From Cyanodermella asteris (taxonomy: Eukaryota; Ascomycota; Lecanoromycetes; Ostropales; Stictidaceae): DNA of 64,000 bases. Shown here in pieces: positions 41,786 through 52,225 of the stretch. The notes beneath the pieces were generated by a model that worked only from the letters and a program-made list of their open reading frames with translations, did not search any database and was not told the origin of the DNA. The stretch covers positions 875,823-939,822 of the forward strand of contig UYJD01000009.1 in assembly GCA_900618795.1 (NCBI GenBank). Direction: 5' to 3'. Both the position numbers and the translations under genes were made by a program. Positions within the stretch are counted from its first letter, which is position 1. Each line of letters opens with the position of its first letter.

Positions 41786-42965
41786 ATGGTAAATATCACA
41801 CAAACCTCTCTCCACAGCCTCAAATCGGTATCGGCAACCTCATTTCGCACCGATGACGAACGGCTCGAATTCCTGCGTGAAGCACGCGCCATGTGCAGTA
41901 CACTCGAAAGGCCTATCGATACGGTGACGAGACTTCTATACGACTAAGCGAGATCCCGCAACTCAATCGAGGGTGCTCTACTGACAAGAAAGTCATTTAA
42001 CGTACATACAACTTTGCGCTTCATTTTGCAGTTCAGACAACTTTACTCCGGCCCCTCTTAAACGAACCCCTGCACACGGATGTAATTGCACATTTGATCA
42101 ACGTGGAGCCAACCCTTCTTCGCCTAGTCCTACGCCACTCAGCAGCACACGGAGCAATTGCGGAGCGGTCCCATAATCAATAGACACCGACACCGCTGTC
42201 CGACGCGCTCGCGCAGCCAGATGGAAGCGGCGCCTTGCGCGGGATCGCCAATGCATCGCAGCTCTTTGCTTCGGAACCTGCATGGGTCGCGGAGAAAGAC
42301 TACCAAAGTCCCAGAGATCCACGTGACACGATTTTCCAGGGCGCTTTCGATTGTTTCGGTCTCACGATGATGGAGCATCTCCAGTTGCCGTCAAGTTCTG
42401 CCCATCCGGAAGGTTTCAATCACTTGATGGTGTTTGCAGTACGGTATCGCGTTTCCTTTATAAAGATCTGTTCAGGGCACTCGTGCTGGATCCGACGAAG
42501 CTGCTTTTGTTGGTATCGACAGCGGGATAGGTGTTCATGTTGCGGAGGTCCGGAGCCATTTCCCTCGATCTATTTCTTCCTCGTCGAGTCGTACTGCAGG
42601 AGCTTCCGAATAGGATTGAGGCAGCAAGCAAGCGTAATACCGCTGACGGTCCTGGCTTTGGGTCATTGGATGGAGTCGAGCTGCAGGAACATGACTTCTT
42701 CACGCCGCAGCCGATCAAAGGCACAAGAATGTAATTTTTGTGTCGTATACTCCATGATTGCCGATTTATACAGGACACGGTCATATCTGATATGGGATGT
42801 CATCCGCTGCTGTCGGGCCTGGACGTCACCATGGCAGCTTTGGCGGGGAAAGAGAGATTGGAGTCAGAGTGGAAGGCCCTGATAGCATCAAAGGGACTGA
42901 AGATCTTAGAGATCCACGATGTTTCGTCGAACCCGAGTGCGGTGTTGGAGGTTGAGATTGCGTAG
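41786..42965 (+). pseudogene. Decayed O-methyltransferase gene
   Basis: An ATG at 41786 starts RLEFLREARAMCSTLERPID, a typical N-terminal helix of fungal O-methyltransferases. After an intron (acceptor near 42030) the frame continues QTTLLRPLLNEPLHTDVIAH and LINVEPTLLRLVLRHSAAHG, then TPTPLSDALAQPDGSGALRG, AEKDYQSPRDPRDTIFQGAF and HPEGFNHLMVF. Further on, in other frames, come FVGIDSGIGVHVAEVRSHFP (SAM site, canonical VDVGGG altered), VVLQELPNRIEAASK, LQEHDFFTPQPIKG, and finally GLDVTMAALAGKERLESEWK to the stop. A TAG at 42181-42183 and at least three frame changes (about 42440-42480, 42570-42590 and after 42731) break it. All parts of the family are present in order, so it decayed in place. 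It is not the same copy as the fragment at 33 kb. Confidence 0.75.
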
Positions 42966-43661
42966 TGGGGTCGGGCCAAAATAGCGGTTGTCTCTGGAGT
43001 AGCGTGGCCATGGAGGAGGGTTCCTGGCTCACTACCTATTACCGAGAGTACCACCATACGATCATTCCTTCAACCATGGTCTCTCCAAACGTTCTTCATA
43101 AAAGTCCGTAGACTCCCACCGGTGATGGTCTCTGCGATTAAGGCCTGACTGAACTAGCCAAATCAGTCGAGATCATGGCCTATACCTATGGGTTTGACTC
43201 ATAAATGGCATATTCGGAAGTGGCTCGCTTGCGTAAGAGGCGCTCGAAAGATCTCTGCTGGTCAGTATAGACCGCCTGCTGCAAAACTTTGTTGTCAAAG
43301 CTAAGTGGTGCCTTGTTCCTTGTGAAGTTAATCGATTCCGGAAGGATTGCGTCACAGGAGATCGGGGTTCAATCTCCCGTTTCTACAGAGATAAGGTCGC
43401 ATCGCCTTTCAGGACATCTCACACTTCAATCATCGTACACGACGAGATTCCGATGTAGTCTCTCAATATATCGAAATATGAGTTGAAATACCAGCCTAAA
43501 CCGGACCACAGTCAAACGTGCCAAGCTTCACATGGACGCTCACGAAACCGGGGTTGTGGTGTCACGGACAAAGGAAAGACCGATCAGACGTCAGGGACGC
43601 TGATCCAATCAGGCACTACTCACGGTACTCGAAGACGTACCTGGTCGGAGTGGGACTCCGT
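42966..43661. other. Stretch between the methyltransferase relic and the second gap
   Basis: Mostly featureless. The last ~180 bases before the gap have an open frame (43483 on) that might be an early exon of the following gene, but I cannot confirm it. Confidence 0.35.
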
Positions 43662-43754
43662 NNNNNNNNNNNNNNNNNNNNNNNNNNNNNNNNNNNNNNN
43701 NNNNNNNNNNNNNNNNNNNNNNNNNNNNNNNNNNNNNNNNNNNNNNNNNNNNNN
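43662..43754. other. Assembly gap (run of N)
   Basis: About 93 undetermined bases at or near the 5' end of the following gene. Confidence 0.99.
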
Positions 43755-45658
43755 TGGATCTTCCTCGAGGCCACACCTTGAAGAGGAAACCAGTTCCCGG
43801 AGCCCAGACACAGGCTCATTGGGTTGGTATACCTCCGGCGTTGGACAGGACTGTGGGTGAGCCGAGTTCTGTTGAGCAACAAGGTGTGAGACCGATTGCT
43901 GTTGGTGTCCAGGATCTGAAGATCGATGCTACTGTCAACGACGAGCTCCCACCAAGCCCGATAAATGCTCCGCCACACACCAACATCCCTCTGACAGGTT
44001 CGACCTTGGTAGCAGCCGAATCAGCTAGCGATGTAGGACCCACGCCAGTCGAAGACAAGCCCGTCGGCCCCTCCAAACTCGCCAAAGCCTGGGAGGAAAC
44101 CAAATACTTCGCGGGCGGCTTGATGCCACATCCCGCCGAATCGACAAAGCACTACTCCATCTTGCGTCACTCGAATGCTGTCGTCTACTACCAAGGTCCC
44201 GCAACCTCATTGGCTATTTCCATCTTCGCAGACCGACCCATCCCTCCGGATCGCAAGCTCTGGCTCCAACAAAAAGGCTGGACCGGGACCGCCGGCTGGG
44301 CGGCGAAACAGCTTTTCAAAGCAAACGGCGGCTGGCTCGACGTGACGCCCTCAGTCAAGGCCCTCCCCGAACAGCTATCCAAATCCTGCGAGAGAGCTTG
44401 GCAGCGAGATTGTAAGAAGTTCATGAAGAACGAAGGCGGGAAGCGGAATCATCAGCTTCGTGAGACTTGTATTGTTCGAATCCCGTGCGAAGCCGAAGAT
44501 GGCTACTTCAGGCTCGTTCTATGCGGTGATGGGAAGCCGAAGAACAAGCTTTGTCCGAGCCCTGTCTTTCGTGTTGCGAGCATGAATGCGTCGCCGAGCT
44601 CGATCAAAGGATCGAGCTTGAGCACGCTGCCGGTGGAGGCGGGTATCAAGGTGCTTTCGATCGTCGCGAACAATGCGGCTATGAACGCGGTGGCCCCGAT
44701 GGCGAACACCGTTACAAATGCTGTGGGGAAGTACATGCCTGGGTTCTGGGCTCGGGAAGCTGCGTCGACCGCGTACAGCGCCACGGGCATACAGAACAAG
44801 ATCGACAACGCGAACGAAACGTACCAAAGTGTCCGCGACGCTAGCTACCAGCATGTCGGTGGAGTGGACGAACGAGTTTACGAGGCGCTGGATCGGGCGC
44901 CGATGGTTGGACATGAGAGTGGACCACAAGCTCCCTTCCCTCTTCGTGTCTCGAGTACGATTGTGCAAGGTACTGGGATTAGCAGCCAGAAACGAGGCAT
45001 ACCAACGGCGAATCTTAGCCATGTCCGAGATGAAGTGACGATGTCGTTGCACGGACTGTACTTTGGCTGGGCACGGATTTCTCCGTCGAAGCAGCTTCTT
45101 AAAAGCCTGGCTACTGATGCAGAGAGTTTCTTTCCGACCTGGCATCCGGCCATTATCGATGTATCAATCGTGCCAAACGCGCCGGTCAATGTGACATATG
45201 GTGCGAAGAAACTGATTTCCATTCATCTGATCCACTCTTTCGGAGACCTAACGATGAGCGGCAGTGGTATCGAAGCAGTCGTCATGGGCTTTCTCCGTGA
45301 GCATGTCCCACCAGCCAAAGTCCTCGACGAAGCCGAGGCCGAAAAACGGGCGGAGCAGGACGGCAATGATGTTATTGCAGATATCGCTATCACACAGGCC
45401 AGTCTGGCACGCCCGGCTTGGGCAATTGAACAGGCGTACCGGATCAGAGGATGGAAGGCGGAGCGCGGCGAAGTTGATGAGGATACTGGCAAGATCAAGA
45501 AGCTGACGCAGTCGATGACAGAACGATATGTGGATGCTCGGCAGGCCGCGCAGAGACAGGTCGATCGGATGCCTGTGCACCGGGTGGGTGTGAGGAGGAA
45601 TATCGACCATCTGAAATCGCAGGCGATCGGGACGGGTGGTATCTACATCCGGAGGTGA
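43755..45658 (+). CDS. LipA/NB-ARC-annotated-type protein with riboflavin-kinase-like C-terminal domain (5' end in gap)
   Basis: The visible open frame from the gap to the stop is about 634 aa. A Pro/Val-rich N-terminal segment is followed by a conserved block (KLAKAWEETKYFAGGLMPHP, HYSILRHSNAVVYYQGPATS, WLQQKGWTGTAGWAAKQLF). Then comes a region with ETCIVRIPCEAEDGYFRLVL and an Ala/Asn-rich helical segment. The C-terminal ~250 residues read like a riboflavin-kinase barrel: GIPTANL, then LHGLYFGWARI, FPTWHPAIIDVSI and IHLIHSFGD. I recall this protein in Aspergilli annotated as 'LipA and NB-ARC domain protein'. Whether the kinase-like domain binds flavin or ATP is unknown. No in-frame ATG near the gap edge serves as a start, so the gene is 5'-incomplete here. 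Confidence 0.75.
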
Positions 45659-45742
45659 ATATTCAACTGTCAGGTCTTGACGACCTTCTATCTAATTTGC
45701 TAATATCTCACGACATTTACTCACAATAAAACGATTATGAGT

Positions 45743-46836
45743 TCACCTTTGAGCAAACTTCGTGTCGCGCTTGAGTACCCAGCATGAGCCGTCGAGGTAC
45801 TCCACCGTATATCCCAGCGTGCCCTGCAACAGAGACAGAACCAACATAGGGGTCGGGGTGACTCCCCAATTTGATCTCCCCTCCTCAACCGTGATCTTGT
45901 CCAACACAAGCCCGTTTCCAAAGTACGAGTCGCCCCTCTCAACCTTCCACATCTTGCTCGGCGCCGCATGAGTCGGGTGCGCACTGGCATGAGTCTCCAA
46001 GTACGTCGCCAGAAAGTCCAGAGTCTTCTGATGGCTGCAAGCAATCTCCAACCTGTGTCCCGTCCTGATCGTAGCATAGTACGGGGGCTTCTCCATCAGC
46101 ACGTCCGGCCTCGGCACCGCGTGCACCTCCGGAAACTTCTCAACCGCATTCTGCACCACCGCGCCGCCGAGAGACTTGCTCTCCAATTGCGGCACCTTCA
46201 CGTCGTCAATCCCCGCGTCGACCCACTCCTCACCCCTGACATCCTCAAAGATGCCCATCACCTGCGGCACGATGCTCGCCACCGTAATCGAATTATACGT
46301 CCCCGGTCCAGCCTTGGGCAGTTTCAACGCCACGCTCGCATTCTGCGCCAAGTACAGCGCCTTCACGGACACGACGGTTGGGTCGACCAGCAGATACAGC
46401 TCGAGCACAGACTTGTCTTGCGCCTTCATGCGATCGAGGAGCGTATCGCCCCAGTCTTCCTGGGTGCCAGCGATGCAGGTCTCGACGGCTTTGATGAAGG
46501 AGACGGCGACGCGCGAGATGGCGGGGACGAAAGTGCTTGGATCCGGGAACTCGGTGGAGATTTCGGACCAGAGCTTTCCCCAGTCGATTTTGAGTTCGGG
46601 GCTGCTGCCGAGTTCGCTGCGGAGGGACTCGAGGGCGTCTTGGACGGGGTTTTCGGTTTTGTAGTAGGTGTCGCGAAGGCCGATGCGGATGCGCAATGGA
46701 CTGCAGTAAGGATAGTGAGCACAGACATTCGAAGAAGTGTATACACGATTCGATTGACGTACAGTTCCTTGACTCTTTCATTGCGCTGGAATTCCTCCCA
46801 GGAGGATTGGTAGTCAAGGGACAAAATATCAGACAT
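45743..46836 (-). CDS. Conserved hypothetical protein
   Basis: Two exons on the minus strand, 46836-46763 and 46700-45743, joined in phase 2 across a 62-nt intron (GTACGT...CTGCAG), give 343 aa. The protein starts MSDILSLDYQSSWEEFQRNE and includes LRIRIGLRDTYYKTENPVQD, an all-helical-looking middle (VPAISRVAVSFIKAVETCIA) and a mixed C-terminus ending in a hydrophobic block (PTPMLVLSLLQGTLGYTVEY). No signal peptide and no clear membrane segments. I do not recognise a domain. It converges with the preceding gene, with only 84 bases between the stops. Confidence 0.75.
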
Positions 46837-47388
46837 GCTGAACCAACAATACTGAGAGAGCTCACAAGGGGCGAAAGGTAAACGGCAAGGATAGAAAGAA
46901 GGAGAAGAGATGCAATGCGCGAACGGACTGTACTTGTATTTCGGAAGGTAGAGCTGATAATAGCCCAGAACAGACGGCAACCAGTCGTGGTTGCTGTGGT
47001 TGAGCGGCCTCCGCTCATGGCTTCGCTTCAGCCTCGCCCCTCAAAAGCCGGAACCAGCCAAAGTTCGCAAGGCTGACAGCTCGTCCCGCCACTATCAAGA
47101 GCATCACAACTTGAAGAGGATGCACTCAAGACTGTTGGCTTCCGATAGCATTGAGATATAATACGTCCATCCCTGCGGGGGTCCAAACCCCTGTGCAGCC
47201 TGTCCAGGTGATTGCAAAACATGCTGTGTGGTTGGCGCGCGGTAACGTGCAGATCGGTTTCTGTTAACGACTGAGAAGTTGTCCTCGGCATCAAGCAAAG
47301 TCATGAGCACGTTTCACGACGTAAACCGCTGAGATGAAAGCCTACAGAGGCTCTGTCATGATCAGCTACCTCGTTCGAAGCTGTCTCG
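46837..47388. other. Intergenic, 550 bases
   Basis: Promoter region of the conserved hypothetical gene and 3' region of a small-TM gene. No other gene supported. Confidence 0.5.
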
Positions 47389-47694
47389 TCAAATTCTTGG
47401 TAGTGGTACGGTTCCAAACAACGATAAGAGAATGCTTACGTCAGCCGCGATTCGCAATACTGTAACCACTTCTACGGTTTCATGACCGCTGTGCATCTTC
47501 ACATGAGATCTGCCCGGAACCGATGGCGCGGAAACATTGCTGTGCTGATGGAAGGGGAGCGGGATTTCGATGTTTGGTTGTGATCGCCAAAGGGGGCGCC
47601 GTCGCCGCAGGCACTTGCACAGTGCAATGGCCGGCGCACAAGTCGTGACAACGACCAGGAGCGAAACGAGAGCGATCATGTCGCCTGTGTCCAT
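47389..47694 (-). CDS. Small single-TM protein, paralogue A
   Basis: A frame of 101 aa from an ATG at 47694, 73 nt downstream of a minus-strand TATATA (47772-47767). The N-terminus MDTGDMIALVSLLVVVTTCA forms one membrane span followed by CKCLRRRRPLW, so the rest should be cytosolic. The same pattern occurs in the gene at 48833-49195 (MQANDILALVSLLVMAATCI, then RWALRRRC), so the two are tandem paralogues. A GTAAGC donor-like site lies in frame after IAAD near 47430; the true C-terminus may be in a further exon. I recall many short fungal proteins with this N-terminal span, of unknown function. Confidence 0.55.
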   Translation of the reverse strand: MDTGDMIALVSLLVVVTTCAPAIALCKCLRRRRPLWRSQPNIEIPLPFHQHSNVSAPSVPGRSHVKMHSGHETVEVVTVLRIAADVSILLSLFGTVPLPRI

Positions 47695-48177
47695 GGTGGG
47701 ATGAATTTGATGATGGAAGAAACGAGTAACAGAAAAGTCCAACAAGCAAGAGTGATAGTCTTTGAATATATACGCCGTCTGGCACCACTGCGGCAAGCTA
47801 TGCCCCTTTACTTCACACGAAACCGTTCACACGCAACCGTTCACAATTGTCAGGTAGGTAGGTAGGAAGCGGCAAACTTGGAGCGCACCCCTCCCGGCGC
47901 GCGCGCAGACTTGACGACCACGGGGCTGATGGAAGGTCATCTTCTGCAGAGCTATCGTGAACGACCAACCACGACGCCGAAAGCAAACAGCATGAAGCGA
48001 GCACGGCTTGAATAAGTGTCTCAAAGCTGGAAAGTCGCTCACCTTGACCACAAGTAAAGTAAGTAGGCAACACGACTAGCGGACGTCACGACGTCACGGT
48101 GTCCGCAGCGGGGGTCCGCCGCATCAAAGCAAGCACAGCCTCGTTTCGATCTTCTGGGATTAAGCGCCCAAGGCAGG
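47695..48177. other. Promoter of paralogue A and flank of the repeat
   Basis: Holds TATATA at 47767-47772 and a short (AGGT)n run at about 47853-47866. No gene supported. Confidence 0.5.
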
Positions 48178-48385
48178 TCATCGCAAGTCGTGGCCCACGT
48201 ACGGTCCAAAACACCGCTCAGTATCCTACGTTAGGAACTTAAACATCAATCCCCGATAGAGCGTCGTGAGTACGCTGGGCCTCAGCTTTTGTAGGTACTT
48301 AGATTAGCGGCTGTCGAGGTAGATACAAAGGTCGCAGCGTAGGTAGGTGTTCTATGGCTCACGCTGCCTGCGCCACGACTTTCAA
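48178..48385 (+). repeat. Diverged dispersed repeat, copy 2
   Basis: Counterpart of 18305-18510 in the same orientation, located between the two small-TM paralogues. This copy is somewhat more GC-rich at variable sites; copy 1 has more A/T at the same places. No open frame and no obvious terminal repeats. Confidence 0.6.
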
Positions 48386-48832
48386 GGCGATCCGTGCTCA
48401 GACCGGATGCTCAGGATCAGAAGAATGCTTGTCGTGTTTCTAGCAACTTTCGACCATTTGCGGCATCTTGAGTGGTAATTGGGCGCAAGAACGGTCTACT
48501 GGTTACGGCGTCCAGACCATGACCAAGAACGCGTGCTCGTGTAACGACAGCTTAGACCAAGAAAAAGAAATCGTTTCGGCTATCTTTAAAATACATACGA
48601 AGGTGGTATCTGTATAAATAACCCGGGCACTCGAATGACCATAGCTTGCAAGCGGCTGTCGCCTCGCTCACGTGCAACAATTTATCGGAGTCGAAAAGGG
48701 AGGTCTGTCGAAGGGTATGTTGTTGACCTCTTCAAACGATCTCCGCTCCTTCAATGTGACTAAAAGGCTCGATGCGATAAGGCTCCATGGGCGTGCTGTA
48801 GTCTAAAGACAATAGCGTTAGCCTCGCAGCGT
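48386..48832. other. Gene-free stretch after the repeat
   Basis: About 450 bases between repeat copy 2 and the end of paralogue B. I see nothing specific. Confidence 0.5.
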
Positions 48833-49195
48833 TCAGGTCCCGTACGTCACCAGATGGGCATCGCCCGTGGGTAGCACAGTGGAGATATCTTGCTTACATA
48901 ATCCATCAGGCTGGACATCGAGACCAGTCGCCGGCACCCAGCCTTGTGTCGCACCACTTTGATGGAACAATTGCTCAAAGGACGTGACATGTCGAACACG
49001 ACGACTACTCCATGTTTCGAAGGGAGATGTATGAGAGAGTACGTGGTCATTGTTGTTGTCAGTGTGCCGTGCAACGTTTGCGAGACCTGATCGACAGCGT
49101 CGTCGGAGGGCCCAGCGATAGAACGCGAGAGCCGGGATGCATGTAGCGGCCATGACGAGAAGGGAAACAAGGGCAAGTATGTCGTTGGCTTGCAT
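48833..49195 (-). CDS. Small single-TM protein, paralogue B
   Basis: 120 aa from an ATG at 49195. The N-terminal span (NDILALVSLLVMAATCIPAL, then AFYRWALRRRC) matches paralogue A in position, length and the following Arg cluster. The cytosolic part is rich in His, Ser and Thr and differs from A. A GTAAGC donor-like site lies in frame near 48895, at a position comparable to that in A, so both may share an unmodelled 3' exon. Function unknown. Confidence 0.55.
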   Translation of the reverse strand: MQANDILALVSLLVMAATCIPALAFYRWALRRRCRSGLANVARHTDNNNDHVLSHTSPFETWSSRRVRHVTSFEQLFHQSGATQGWVPATGLDVQPDGLCKQDISTVLPTGDAHLVTYGT

Positions 49196-50290
49196 TCTAT
49201 CTGCGTTATTGTCACGAAGTGGTTTGATTCGAGTTGACGGATTGTTGGAGCTCTGTACACAATACTACGATTCCAGCCGCTCCGTACAACTGAGCGGTGC
49301 AGGGATTTACAGGTTCTGCAGGATCTGCCCCAGCAAGTTAGTACAGTGTCGCAGGGATGTTTTCTGCTCACCCTCCACTACGAGATCCCGCGTACCAAGC
49401 TTGACGCGTTGGCACTTTACCCAAAAGAGAAGAGAGGTCAGCAATCGTTGGCGACCGATCAACATCCGGGAGCTAACACAAGCCAAAGAATTGCAAGGTG
49501 CTGAAGGGGGTGTGCAAAAAACCTCCCGGTGACACTGTAGGGAGGGTGGCAGGAGCCCATGTCAAGGTGGGCAGTTACAGTCGTGCTGACTGAAAATCCA
49601 ACCAGTCAGAACGCTGAGAAGCAACCGGGCAAAAGTGTTTGGCTAGCTGAACCACAAGCGGGCGCCATGGCAAGCAGGCCAGCACTAGCGTGGCTGCTCC
49701 GTCCAGGCCATAATTCCTTTGCTTCAATTACACGAATTTCCGTCCGAGGCCCTGAAACTCCAACCATTGCTTTCAATTACCGAGCACTGCCTGCCAATTG
49801 TTAGCTTACCCTTCAGGGTGCCGCAGGCGCTCTGCTGCATCAGATGCGTGGAGGCTAGTCAGTCTCACTTCATGATCAACACGCGTGCATGACCGATGGT
49901 GCGATCCCGTTGTGATCTTTGATTTCGCTCCGTGTCGCATTATATTGGCACACTGCTACCGAACCTTGGCGATAGAGTCTGTCAGCGAAACATGACGCCC
50001 ACGGTCTGGCTGCTCATATGGGACAAGAGCCCGCACCGAAGACGACAAGCAGAAGTCGGCTCCTCACGTGATATCGTACAGCAGTACGACCGCTAATAAA
50101 CTGGGACACGACTCAAATGGCTTTCTGCGCAGTCACGTGATGAAAAAGTGGCCAATCTTTGAAGCAATCCATGACTATCAAAAAGATCTGCGCCGGTATG
50201 GCCAACCTTACCGAAATCCAAAACGCCAGCGCTATGCAGCAAGTTTTTCGTTCAAAGACATGGCGGTAGCATTGTCAAGCATCAGCCTGT
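49196..50290. other. Intergenic, 1.1 kb
   Basis: No supported gene. Short frames at 49137-49532, 49559-49804 and 50068-50301 lack family features. Confidence 0.5.
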
Positions 50291-51846
50291 TCATTCTTTG
50301 ACATGAAAGACTGTGGTCGTGACCAGGCAGGTGATCATGACGCAAACTCCGTATATCGCCAGCGCAAGACTCAGTTTCCTCAGCAAGCCTTTCGTCCAGT
50401 CGCCCTGCAAATATACCTGCGCAGTCTTCGAGACATTGCTCAACAGTCCTTGCGCCTCGCTCTCATCGTCGCCTGCACCGGCTTCGTCATCTTCTTTGAG
50501 AAGTCTTTGGTGATGAGGAGAATCGGGTGCAGAAATCTTGTAGTAGAATATCCCCGGAAGAATGAAGGATATGCTGGTAGAACCGGTAGATCCAACGTAC
50601 GCCAGCACGCTTGAAAGACTGGATACTGTGATGGCAACGATGAAGCTAAGAATGATAATGGCGGTCGTGATGCAGGCAAAGCGAGTATCACTCATGCCGT
50701 CGCCCCGCGGTGCAGAGCCTGGAGCGCGATTGCCTGCGAGAAGCGGTCCCCTGCTGGGGGAGGCCTCTTGGGTCCGCTTCGGCCTCCATTTGATGACTGC
50801 ATCCACCGAAGCGCGGCACGGGTGCACCTGCAGTGGGTAGGAGAACATGACCAGAATGACGATTGCGAACTTTGCGATTGTGCTTGCGACCGAAGGTGTA
50901 TACTGGCCAACAATGTTGTCCGCGACACTGTTGCCAAAGGAGAGATATCCAGTAATGGCAACCAGGACGTAAGTCGCGCAAGCTGTCCCTATCGATGCGA
51001 ACACGACGGACGTCGTCTGGTAGTGGTTGTTGTCGTTGATCTCGTTAAGGATACTGAACATGTTCTGGTGGCATGTGTATGCGAACACGATGACCGGAAA
51101 GCTGCTCAGAATCGGCACAATCCCGGCTGTCTCGACGTATCGAATCGGCCCGCGGTCGTCCATGGTATCGCCAGCCGCAAAATGGTATACCACCAAAACC
51201 ACCAAGTATGAAATCGATATCAGCGCAATGACAGATGTGTACTTCAAGCTGTCGAGTCTCCGTAGAAAGGATAGCGGAATGCACACGAGCATGAAGGCTG
51301 TAATCCAAAACTTCCGATCCAAGACGAAAGCCACATCGCCAGCCCTCTCATTCAATCCCAGCGCCACGCCCGGCATCAAATCGCCGATAATGATAAGGTA
51401 CGAGACTGCGACTCCGAAGCATTTGATCGCAATGGCGGCATCGAATATGACGGCCGCATTCGGGTAGGTGATTTGCGATAAGGCGAAGAAGCTGGCCGAC
51501 CCTCGTTCCAGATATTTCGCGCATCGTGTCTGTAGGTATAATCCGAATCCAGCCGTTATCCCGGACCATACTATTATGATTGTTCCCAGCACCATGCCCA
51601 TGTTCGACATGGCGTGCGGCATCGCGAGCACGCCGGCGCCAACGATCGTGTTGACCAGATTGATAACTGATGATGTCCATGATGCCTGTCCAACCGTCCC
51701 AGTATCTTTCCCATGGCCCCTGCAATCTGTCAGTACAGCTTTGGTGGTGTCGCATGATGCCTAGCCTACCGCCGTGATCTGGCTCTTCCGGAGCCAGTGT
51801 CGGGGCTGGGGCCGCGGACGGAAGAGTTGTTGGCGGTGAACGGCAT
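50291..51846 (-). CDS. Amino-acid transporter of the AVT/SLC38 (Aa_trans) family, vacuolar type
   Basis: Exons on the minus strand, 51846-51770 and 51719-50291, joined in phase 2 across a 50-nt intron, give 501 aa. The join restores SSVINLVNTIVGAGVLAMPH, the signature of the first span in this family. About eleven hydrophobic segments follow, with CFGVAVSYLIIIGDLMPG, FAYTCHQNMFSILNE and VMFSYPLQVHPCR as further family landmarks. A hydrophilic Pro/Ser/Arg loop (WRPKRTQEASPSRG) and an acidic loop (LLKEDDEAGAGDDESE) are cytosolic. Closest in layout to yeast Avt5/6/7, which move neutral or acidic amino acids across the vacuolar membrane. Substrate not determinable. It is divergent from Isy1 with 379 bases between starts. 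Confidence 0.92.
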
Positions 51847-52225
51847 ACCGGATGCCTGTGTAGTGTTGCGCCCTATGTGAACTTCATGCGGATGAGCCGG
51901 AACACAACGAAGAAGCAACGTGTTGGCGATATGCAAGATGGTGTTGCAAGTCGAGTGGAGGGCGAGGTCAGATGGGTTGATGGCGTGCGCGGCTATTCCG
52001 CATGCTGCGCCGCTGCGGCGCCAAGTCAAGCTGCGATGCTCGTTTCAACCCGCAATTGAAACATTGGCTCGGCGGAGTTGATCCGATATTTCTCTTTACA
52101 AGCTTCGTACGACGAGAGACCTGTTTCGGGACCGGTGCTTTGCTGAGTCTCGCGACTGCCCCGGTTGAGCTCCTTCAACTATTTGCTAACCTCGATTTTC
52201 CCCGTTCGCCCCGTCTCCTTCCTCA
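51847..52225. promoter_or_regulatory. Divergent promoter between the amino-acid transporter and Isy1
   Basis: 379 bases separate the two start codons. No TATA box stands out on either strand, as expected for a housekeeping pair. Confidence 0.5.

Noticed and set aside
43355-43395. tRNA T-arm-like string (GGGGTTCAATCTCCC)
   Set aside because: The position after the loop is T instead of the invariant C, and no matching acceptor, D or anticodon arms are found around it.
45968-46813. 281-codon plus-strand frame over the conserved hypothetical gene
   Set aside because: His/Arg-rich composition typical of an antisense shadow; the minus-strand spliced model is better.
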